From positions 496,001 to 560,000 of the forward strand of contig MU867065.1 of the NCBI GenBank assembly GCA_033725935.1: a stretch of 64,000 bases of DNA, in the 5' to 3' direction. The translations under genes were made by a program, and so were the position numbers. Of this stretch, positions 56,642 to 64,000 are shown piece by piece. Position 1 is the stretch's first letter. The number at the start of each line of letters is the position of its first letter. Below the pieces are notes generated by a model, which was not told the origin of the DNA, ran no database searches, and worked only from the letters and a program-made list of their open reading frames with translations. Source of the DNA: Cladorrhinum sp. PSN259 (taxonomy: Eukaryota; Ascomycota; Sordariomycetes; Sordariales; Podosporaceae).

Positions 56642-58390
56642 ATGCGATTACTTAATACGCAAACCTTCAAGTTCAAAATCTTCCTCAGTGGCCGACGTCC
56701 TCAATATGCTATACTTTCGCACACCTGGGGTGAGGACGAGGTGACGCTCCGCGAATTCCTTGAGCAGGCGCCGACAACACTGCATAGAACTGGCTATCAG
56801 AAGATCGTGCAATGTTGCCGCGTGGCTGTTGAGCAAGGCTTTGAGTGGGCTTGGATTGACACTTGCTGTATCGACAAGACTGACAACGCCGAGCTCACCG
56901 AGAGCATCAATTCCATGTTCCGGTGGTACCGAGAAGCCACCACCTGTTATGTGTTCCTATCCGATCTCTCCGTCGATGGAAACCTGAACGAAACTCTTTC
57001 TCACTGCCGGTGGTTTACGCGCGGGTGGACCCTTCAGGAGCTCATTGCCCCTCCTGAAATCCTGTTTTACGATCGGGGCTGGGTCATGAGAGGAACAGGG
57101 CAGGATCTGCAAACACAGATTGCAGATAGAACAGGCATTCCTCCAGGCGTGCTTAGCGGCGACGTCCAGCTCGAAGAAATATCTGTCTGTGAGCGCATGT
57201 CGTGGGCAGCACACCGACGAACTACGCGCCCCGAAGACGCTGCCTACTGCCTGCTGGGTATATTTGGGGTAAACATGCCCATGATTTATGGGGAAGGTCA
57301 AAATGCATTTCGTCGCCTACAGGAGCAGATCATGCAGCGAAGCAACGATTTGACCGTTTTGGCTTGGGGGTTGGATTCTCGTTTTATTCCACCCCATGAT
57401 GGAGGAATGGAGTTGATGGGCCGTGGGTTCCCTTTACTAGCACAGTCACCAAACGTATTCAACCGTCATAAAATGGCCATAACCAGTATAACGGCGCTCA
57501 ACGCACTTAGAGGCGCCGAATTTAACCCAGAGTTCGCCATGACAAACAAAGGTCTTCGGATCACGTCTTGCCTTCTTAGACTTCACCCTGAGGAAGGTCC
57601 AGACTCAAGCGGCAGGTTGCTATACTTCCTCGGCCTCGGTGAGTTTAACGAACGAGGGACCAAAGAGAAGCACCCTGGACGCATGATCGGAATCACACTC
57701 AACAAACTCGGGCACGATATGTATGTTCGGCGAGATTCCAAACTTCGAGTTCTCTGTGCCTCCGACGAGGAAAACCCAAGGCCGACATTTCGTCGCGCCT
57801 TCTACATTCAGGTAGACGACATCTGGACCCGTCCTACCAAAGCGCTGTGGGCATATGGACGCATTTCAATGCCCCTGACAAGCGTGAGGGTGTTGAATCA
57901 CCGAGGAGGCTTGGGACCCAAACACGTCAGCATCAATGTCGTAAGGGCAATCCCAGAAACACATTGGGATGAGACCAATCGGCTCTTTTTTCGCTCCTCT
58001 AAGAAATTGATAGTATTTGCAGCATCACTTTCGCTGTCGTTCGGCAAGACTGAGGTCAGTCTTTTCACGCTGATAAACCAGCAACAGGAGCATCCAAAGG
58101 CATATCTTATGTTCCCAAAACAGCACCCTGAGCTTTATGATTGGTTTCTCTTGCGCAAGGCCGAGATAGAGAGCCACTATTGGGATGATGTTCCCGGACA
58201 ACTGTTGCAGAAAATTTCTCTGTGGTATCCCGATCACGTTCAGGTCATGGTCAATAACTCCCTCTACTCGATCACGGTCAGGGTTGGCGTTGGCAATCCG
58301 CAAATGGGAAATGGTGGAGACCCTCGACACGAGTTGCAATTTGAAGTTAGGAGGATGGATGACAAAATAAAAGAACTCTCAAGGTTGTGA
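56642..58390 (+). CDS. HET-domain protein (heterokaryon-incompatibility type)
   Basis: Single-exon gene of 582 residues. It starts MRLLNTQTF and the HET domain follows with its three blocks: YAILSHTWGEDEVTLREF, WAWIDTCCIDKTDNAELTES and RGWTLQELIAPPEILFYD. These are complete. The stretch after it (PEDAAYCLLGIFGVNMPMIYGEGQNAFRRLQEQIM) is the usual HET follow-on. The C-terminal 300 residues lack a recognisable NACHT, WD40 or ankyrin part. HET proteins trigger cell death in non-self recognition, but most genomic copies are untested and this one has no partner gene visible next to it. Confidence 0.93.
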   Translation: MRLLNTQTFKFKIFLSGRRPQYAILSHTWGEDEVTLREFLEQAPTTLHRTGYQKIVQCCRVAVEQGFEWAWIDTCCIDKTDNAELTESINSMFRWYREATTCYVFLSDLSVDGNLNETLSHCRWFTRGWTLQELIAPPEILFYDRGWVMRGTGQDLQTQIADRTGIPPGVLSGDVQLEEISVCERMSWAAHRRTTRPEDAAYCLLGIFGVNMPMIYGEGQNAFRRLQEQIMQRSNDLTVLAWGLDSRFIPPHDGGMELMGRGFPLLAQSPNVFNRHKMAITSITALNALRGAEFNPEFAMTNKGLRITSCLLRLHPEEGPDSSGRLLYFLGLGEFNERGTKEKHPGRMIGITLNKLGHDMYVRRDSKLRVLCASDEENPRPTFRRAFYIQVDDIWTRPTKALWAYGRISMPLTSVRVLNHRGGLGPKHVSINVVRAIPETHWDETNRLFFRSSKKLIVFAASLSLSFGKTEVSLFTLINQQQEHPKAYLMFPKQHPELYDWFLLRKAEIESHYWDDVPGQLLQKISLWYPDHVQVMVNNSLYSITVRVGVGNPQMGNGGDPRHELQFEVRRMDDKIKELSRL

Positions 58391-58765
58391 GGGAACGGGT
58401 TCCGATCCTGCAACAAAAATACGGATTCAACCTAGAGTCTTGATTCTTTCTTTCGAGGACAACCGTGTGCACCGGGTATGTGGCACAGATCACAGGCTTG
58501 CTGAGAGGTCTTGGCATAAATGGCTCCCTGTCGCCAATTCGTTTCCTGATTGGGTCAAAGATCACTCCGTCCTCAAAACATCAACTTCAGGTTAGTTTTT
58601 GTTCGCTCGGTTCTCGCACGCGTTCGGCGTGACTCAAAAAGAGACAAAAATCCGAGTAGAGCGAATTCTTTTTAAATTGCCAACACCGTCTGTTCCAGGC
58701 TTCCGCTCAGGTAATCTCTATCCCACCAGTTCCATCGAGAAGCTTCAAACGAAGAATCCAACAAG
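58391..58765. other. Intergenic between the HET and F-box genes
   Basis: 375 bases, tandem orientation; serves as 3' region of HET and 5' region of the F-box gene. A C-rich leader precedes the ATG. Confidence 0.45.
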
Positions 58766-59926
58766 ATGTTGGACCAGCTCCCCCTCGACATCCTCTTCTG
58801 CGTCACAAAACATTACCTCGACTTTCAGACCGCTATCGCCTTATCATCCACAACCTCCTCACTCCACGCCTCGATCGACCCAAACACCCTCTGCTCCCGA
58901 GAAGCCAAAACAGCCTTCTACATACGCGCCGAGCATTTTCCTCAGCACGCCGCCAAACTCGCCTGCTTCTTTTGCTGGCGTCTCCTCCCTTCTACGTCCT
59001 TTGGCGACAGCCACCGTCGTGGTCCCCGAGGCAAATTCAGCAAAAACACCCCGCGCAAATCCAAAAGAGCCTGCTGGGACTGTGCAATCGCGCGCAACCA
59101 GTACGCGCACTTGAAGGGCGTGAAGAAAGACGGGTTAACCTACTATCCTTGTCACGTATGCAGGCGACCGCCTGTCAATCCCAAAAAGCAATGCTCTGCA
59201 ATCTGGAATTTGCAGCCCGCCTCCGGTCTCCGGCCGGGGGTTTGGGGAAGGTACAGGCAAACGGTCCTGCTTGCTGATTCGGGGAAGGATACTATATGCT
59301 GGAACGATGATCAGCCCATGGCTGCTGCAGCCAAGATTGAACAATTACCCGACAAGGTTCTGGAGCAAATTTTCGGAATGTGTGACTACGGAGACCTGAT
59401 ACGTCTTAGACATGTCAATCGATTCTTCAAGGAGAAAGTGAACCCCGTCAAACACTGCAAGAGTATTTTCAGCATGTACAACTTTACTTTAACAAAGTGG
59501 CAGGAGTCGCAGAGGGGTCGGCGGGTGTGGGACGTCAGCGACTGGGGCAGACCTTGTTTCGGGTGTTTCCGAAAAAGGGAGTATCGCCATTTCTCAAAGG
59601 AGCAGTGGCGGTGTAAGTGGGATGTCAGGGATTATCGCTGTTGGAGGGCGAGGTGCTGGGAGTGCTTGAGGAAGTTTTATCATCCGGAGTTGGGTGATAA
59701 GGAATCTCGAAAGAGATTTGAGAGGCAGTGGATGTGCGAGTGGTGTGACTGTTTGAGGTTTGATGATGAGGAGTGTGAGGGGTGTGTGGTGAAGGCTGAT
59801 ATGGCTGGGAGGCGAAAGGAGAAGGAAAGACAGAGGGTGGACGCAATAACGGAGGCGGAGAATGATCTTGCGGTGTGGTTTGAGAGTGTTGGGGTTAGTG
59901 AGGCTGATACTGCTGACGATATTTGA
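58766..59926 (+). CDS. Tandem F-box / CxxC-cluster protein
   Basis: One exon, 386 residues. Two F-box-like motifs are seen: LDQLPLDILFCVTKHYLDF at residue 2 and IEQLPDKVLEQIFGMCDYGD at 191. Each is followed by three CxxC pairs: Cys67/70, Cys103/106, Cys129/132 and Cys264/267, Cys297/300, Cys324/327. The spacings match to within a few residues, so the protein is an internal duplication with a period near 195. F-boxes bind Skp1 in SCF ubiquitin ligases; the CxxC sets could bind zinc and carry the substrate. The C-terminus is a charged helix (RRKEKERQRVDAITEAENDL). The family of such fungal F-box proteins is uncharacterised. Confidence 0.85.
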   Translation: MLDQLPLDILFCVTKHYLDFQTAIALSSTTSSLHASIDPNTLCSREAKTAFYIRAEHFPQHAAKLACFFCWRLLPSTSFGDSHRRGPRGKFSKNTPRKSKRACWDCAIARNQYAHLKGVKKDGLTYYPCHVCRRPPVNPKKQCSAIWNLQPASGLRPGVWGRYRQTVLLADSGKDTICWNDDQPMAAAAKIEQLPDKVLEQIFGMCDYGDLIRLRHVNRFFKEKVNPVKHCKSIFSMYNFTLTKWQESQRGRRVWDVSDWGRPCFGCFRKREYRHFSKEQWRCKWDVRDYRCWRARCWECLRKFYHPELGDKESRKRFERQWMCEWCDCLRFDDEECEGCVVKADMAGRRKEKERQRVDAITEAENDLAVWFESVGVSEADTADDI

Positions 59927-60889
59927 GAAACCTCGTTTACTTCCTCCTTGGTGTTGAATGACTATAGGAGTACACGTAGGAGGAAGGAAGTGGAATTTTT
60001 ATCACTTGAATGTTCACCGTCCAAGTGAAGACGGAGCATCAACCATCTCTCCAAGCGGACAGGTACAGAGTAGGGATTAACTGACATAATGTAAATTATA
60101 ATCTGACCAAGGTAGTCATATTAATCAGTGCGTTTTTGTTGACAAATCCTAGTCTCAATAACAGTAAACGTCTCCCCGCTCTCGATATCTTTTATCTATA
60201 GTCATAATCAGTCCATTTATTTCTTCTCTTTGCATAAAGTAATTTTATTAATGTAACGTGTCGTCTCGCCGATGTCGTAAATTGCCATTTTTTTTAACTT
60301 CTTTTTTTATAATGAACTTTCTTTACGCAGCCATTTTTGGTTTTTGAAACAAAAGGCTAGCTAATTGAGTCAAGGAAGGGGTGCCTTTAGAACGGGTTAT
60401 AACTCGGCGGAATTCGCGAAGCAACGTCGGAATCAAAGCGTATCAAGAAATGAGAGGTACTAAAGGAGGATTACTGCCAGTTGCGATTGGTTAAGAGACA
60501 TGTTTTATATGTCATTTGATTATATCGACAATAAATACGTCTCACTTTCGTCATCTGAACATCATAATAAAAACATGAACTGATATTCAAGTGGGGTGCT
60601 CGGATGGTGAGAGAACGTCAAAGCATTCAGACCCAGCCGCCACAAGCAAGAATTGCATTTGGTTTCACGCGAAATCAGTCCAAATCGAACTGTTATCAAC
60701 TTCAATGAGTTCAATGGTGTAAAAGCAGCGCAAATCATGTACTGCACATTTTAAGTGAGCTGTGTACCTCCATGCTCACGATGCAAATCATGTTCCCTCT
60801 GAAAAGAATGATTCCCTCCATGCTTCTATTCAAATGCAAACTAGATACAACCAGCTACTCCCCTACCCATCTTTTAAAAGAAGCGCCAT
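59927..60889. other. AT-rich convergent intergenic region
   Basis: 3' ends of the F-box (plus) and MFS (minus) genes; AT-rich with homopolymer runs at 60288-60320. No gene recognised. Confidence 0.5.
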
Positions 60890-62584
60890 TTACTTGCAAT
60901 ACATAAAATCAGGATGGTCATCACACACTTGCTCGGTATCCAGTTGCCGGTTCTTGATCGCCAAAGGTGAGTCCACCTCAGCCAGCTTTCTCGCGTTCTG
61001 TCGGTCGATATAAACCATAAACGCGTATGTAACTCCAATGGCGATGATGGCCGTTCCAAACGACAGAGACTTGCCAATGTAGTAGTTGGGGGCATCCCGC
61101 ATGGACATGACAGCTCCAAAGGCGCTGCCGTGTCCTGCCATGGTTGCGATACCGAGTACACTCGCCCTATACACCAGCTCAGTCAGTATTAAGACAGCTT
61201 CCCTAATAAAATGATGAGGTGCCAGACTTACTTCTTAGTATACCCCGAAGTGTTATTATTGATCCACGCCAGAATCAAAATGACGGTAGGCGACGACCCA
61301 GCTCCAATAAGATAAGTCCCCGCATAGCTCAGCTTCCTGTTTTTGCTCAGAATCAAAATCAACCATCCCGCAGCCGTCAAAGCAAATGCGCCCATGGCGA
61401 ACCATCCCCTGTTCTTGCGTTTGTCGGAAAGAATGCCCACCACAATAGCCGTCACGCCGGCGACGGCATAAACGGGAATGCTCAAAAGCTGTGTGTCGTT
61501 GGGGCTGTATCCGCTCTGCCTCAGCAAGACAGGCAAGAAGTTCGACCAGACGCCCTGGCTGATGAACGCACAAACGTTCAAGACGGTAAAGAACCAAGTC
61601 TTGGGATCCCTGAGAGCCGCCATAAACTGAGCGGAATTCGGTTTCGCGTTGGGAACGTTGTACGCCTCGTGTGTCCTGCGCATGGCAATTTCCTTTTCTT
61701 CCTTTGAGAAACCCCACTTTACTCGTTCAGGAGTGGTAGGTAGGAGGAAGAGAATCAATACTCCAAAGCCGACAGACACCACTCCTTCGATCAAAAAGAT
61801 CCATCTCCATGCTGGGCGGCCGTATCGTCCGTTTAGAGGGCCAGATTGGATGGCGAAGGCGATTAGGCCGTTCATGCTTCCTGCCAGGTTCATCATGGAC
61901 ATGAAGACGGCGCCGCGGGTTGCGAGCTCGTCTGGTTTGTACCAGAAGGTGAGGTAGAGCGGGGCGCCGTTGATGAAGGCTTCGAAGGCGCCGATTACGA
62001 CGCGCAGGCCGGCTATTGTTTGCCAGTTTTGTCCTTCGGTCATTCTGAAAGGGTGGCTGGATTAGACACCGGACCAGATAGAATTTGCCGGCTCAAAGGG
62101 CAGGGACTTACATGGCCGTCGCACCACCCCAGATCATGAGAGCAAGTCCCAGCTGAATAGGCGGAGTCAAGACTCGCACGAGGATCGAACCTGGTAGCTG
62201 GAAAACCAGAAAGCCAATGTAAAAGAAGGCGATGCAGTTGCTGATTTGGCCCGGGGTGAGCATGAGCTCTTTGCCCATGCCTGCCACGACGGCATTGCTG
62301 ACATCGCTGCGGTCCAATGATGCGAGGAAGTAGATGGCAGAGATCAGAGGCAAGATGATGCAGTCAATCTTGAGGAGGTATCTCTTTTCGGCGCGTTTCT
62401 CTTCTTCTGTGAGTGGGGTGTCTCGGTTGTAGTGCGCGCCGAGGCCACCATGTGAATCCGAGTCGTGGCGCGACGACGTGGATTTCTCAAGGTCCCGCTC
62501 CTCTGTACGCGTCTCAGTAGGACCCGCAAAGTCGGAATCGCTTCCGGCTAGGGCCTTTGGTTTTTCGTCACCAAATTCTGCCAT
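60890..62584 (-). CDS. MFS transporter, allantoate permease (DAL5/anion-cation symporter) type
   Basis: Plasma-membrane H+ symporter of the anion:cation symporter branch of the major facilitator superfamily. Exons 62584-62112, 62044-61232 and 61166-60890 (introns 67, 65 bases) give 520 residues. The long acidic cytoplasmic N-terminus runs to about residue 65, then KIDCIILPLISAIYFLASLDRSDVSNA opens helix 1 as in the DAL5 group. Helices 2 to 12 follow, including GLRVVIGAFEAFINGAPLYL, GRPAWRWIFLIEGVVSV and SNFLPVLLRQSGYSPNDTQL. These carriers take up organic anions such as carboxylates, vitamins or allantoate; which one is unknown. Divergent from the AtuA-like gene, 895 bases apart. Confidence 0.92.
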
Positions 62585-63479
62585 TTCTGATAATGATGCT
62601 CCAGTTTGAGAAATTATTGGAGAAAGAAGCAAAGAGTCTGCAAAGCAGCAAGCTGCAGTATACATATAGAAAGAGAAAAGGAAAAATAAATTCCTCGTGG
62701 CAAGGGTGTTTCCCAAAGTGATGATATTATAGTTGACATGGGTGGCAGAGAAAAAGGAATGGTTCCAGAGCATTACACCCCTGATGGTGTCCTGGGGTAA
62801 GGGAGAACGGACAGGGGCCTCCCGGGAGGTCAACTCTGAACTCGGTATACCAAGACAGTTATTGTGCATTCAAAAGCACAATCCGTTTGGTCGTCAACCG
62901 TCGTACCTGCCCAATTGGAGAAAGTGGATCGGCCTGAACCCGCAGCCAGCAACGTTGAGCAGCATTGGCAGCATTGAAGGCAGGCAATTGCATTTCATTA
63001 ATGTAACTTTAAGTCCAAAATTACTGGTCGACATGCGAGCCCCCGGGTGCTTCAGTGGCTTGCCAACTGCCGGCTATTTATCCCTTTTTTACACACAGAC
63101 ACACACCAAGCAGCGGGACAGAGTCTCATTGAGGTCAGATTCGGAAGATTCTTCTCGGGCCGTCAACGAGTTAAATGCACAGACAATTCTGCATCTTGCA
63201 CAGTAATCCCAAGTGTAATCCGTACCGTCTGAGTTACTGAGTAAGATGCTTGCCTTCGTCCGGGGATCGGCCCCTTCCATCCCCGATGGTCCGTCCCACG
63301 CCAAGACTTACTCCAAATCCGGGGGAATGTTTGTGATGTGTGATTTGTGACTTTTGCTCCGGCGGAGTGTTCAATGCCAATCAGTCACATTTTTAATGGT
63401 ATCACTGCGGTACTATAAAGAATAGAAGGACCCGGCCACAAAGATCCCACCCCATAGCATCGCCCGTTGACTTGGGACC
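62585..63479. promoter_or_regulatory. Divergent region between the MFS and AtuA-like genes
   Basis: 895 bases of shared upstream DNA. TCCGG/CCGG-type triplets occur near 63258-63362 (CCGGGGATCGG, CTCCGGCGGAG), the latter an inverted CTCCG/CGGAG pair of the kind bound by Zn2Cys6 regulators; this is only suggestive. A TATAAA-like TACTATAAAGAA lies near 63412, about 65 bases before the ATG. Confidence 0.4.
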
Positions 63480-64000
63480 ATGGCCAGCCAGGATCCTTCC
63501 GAACTCAAAATCCTTACCCCGATCGGGATGTTGGGGTACAGCTTCGATGAGAGGCTGTTTTGGGATGCAATTGATGAGGGTGTAGATGCCATCATCCTCG
63601 ACAGTGGGTCTACAGACAGCGGCCCGGTCAGGCTGGCTCTTGGCCAAACATCTGTTGCCAGAGAGGCATACGTAAGAGACCTTAAAGTTCTCGTGTCAGC
63701 GTGCCACTACCGCAAAGTTCCGCTTCTGATCGGTACGTTACAATTAATCAAGTATCAAGTAACCCATCTGATATCCTCTCTCTTTTATAGGCTCCGCTGG
63801 AGGCGATGGAACAACCCCCCATGTCGCTCTGCTCGTAGAGATCATATCAGAACTTGTCGAAACGGAAGGATTCCGACCCCTGAAACTCGTTACCATCGAA
63901 GCAGAAATCCCAAAAGAACTAGTCCACAAAGCCCTTGCCGAAGGGCAGATCTCACCATGCGGAGGAGGAGTCCCAGCCCTCGAAGCACGAGACATCAACG
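63480..64000 (+). CDS. AtuA-like (DUF1446-type acyclic terpene utilisation) protein, 3' end cut by the window
   Basis: Exon 1 is 63480-63732 and exon 2 starts at 63791 and runs open to the window end (intron 58 bases). The visible 154 residues begin MASQDPSELKILTPIGMLGY, then FWDAIDEGVDAIILDSGSTD, then VPLLIGSAGGDG. This pattern resembles AtuA/DUF1446-type proteins, annotated variously as acyclic terpene utilisation or 3-methylaspartate mutase-like proteins, with no proven chemistry in fungi. The Gly-rich SAGGDGTTP after the intron is probably an active-site loop. It shares its upstream region with a carboxylate-type MFS transporter. The family call is from pattern memory and should be treated as moderate. 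Confidence 0.7.
   Translation, partial: MASQDPSELKILTPIGMLGYSFDERLFWDAIDEGVDAIILDSGSTDSGPVRLALGQTSVAREAYVRDLKVLVSACHYRKVPLLIGTLQLIKYQVTHLISSLFYRLRWRRWNNPPCRSARRDHIRTCRNGRIPTPETRYHRSRNPKRTSPQSPCRRADLTMRRRSPSPRSTRHQ

Noticed and set aside
1..64000. CRISPR arrays, prokaryotic defence systems, integrated virus or intact transposon
   Set aside because: No regularly spaced repeats, no viral structural or polymerase motifs, no long terminal or inverted repeats seen on reading both strands.

Overview
The window is nuclear DNA from a filamentous ascomycete, most likely a Sordariomycete. The genes carry short introns (about 50 to 95 bases) with GT...AG ends. There is a single dispersed 5S rRNA gene rather than a tandem array, and a tRNA gene with an intron. 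The protein set is typical of that class: a fungal phytochrome, a SOM1/ADN-1/Flo8-type LUFS regulator, a HET-domain protein, a HeLo-like protein, a rhodopsin-fold (PTH11-like) membrane protein and a CAP protein. Twenty protein-coding genes are supported here, most of them with splice junctions that I joined by eye and checked for reading frame.

Layout. 1-6670: one uncharacterised gene, then long intergenic DNA and the leader of the next gene. 6671-9543: the SOM1-like transcription regulator with a 45-residue polyglutamine run, followed by 3 kb of pyrimidine-rich non-coding sequence. 12710-16871 (minus): a complete phytochrome histidine kinase with receiver domain. 19183-21107: a secreted GMC oxidoreductase. 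24242-28636: a divergent pair of C2H2 zinc-finger genes, one fused to about 25 ankyrin repeats and the other to Phe/Gly/Asn-rich tandem repeats. 29153-30961: a 5S rRNA relic, a small His/Cys-rich protein and tRNA-Thr. 31370-39077 (minus): an APH-type kinase, then the 1960-residue proteasome activator BLM10. 41167-42600: a proteinase K-like protein whose active site is lost. 43096-49245: a rhodopsin-fold membrane protein, a small conserved 85-residue protein, a CAP-superfamily protein, a metallophosphoesterase and a VOC (glyoxalase-fold) protein. 49474-54191: a HeLo-like protein, an intact 5S rRNA gene and a polyserine protein. 54869-59926: a GT25 glycosyltransferase, a HET-domain protein and a tandemly duplicated F-box/CxxC protein. 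60890-64000: an MFS transporter divergent from an AtuA-like (DUF1446-type) gene cut by the window edge.

Most genes are unrelated housekeeping, signalling or secretory functions. Three groupings may be functional. The two divergent zinc-finger genes share a 346-base promoter region and both carry recently duplicated repeats. The transporter and AtuA-like gene share a promoter and look like an uptake/catabolism pair. HeLo-like, HET and repeat-rich genes are over-represented, as in chromosome regions that carry non-self recognition or cell-death functions; that last point is inference only.

The most notable observations are the intact but catalytically dead subtilase (Asp, Ser and oxyanion Asn all replaced), the F-box protein built of two copies of an F-box plus three-CxxC module about 195 residues apart, the zinc-finger gene pair, and the conserved HbYX tail of BLM10 carrying Phe instead of the usual penultimate Tyr.
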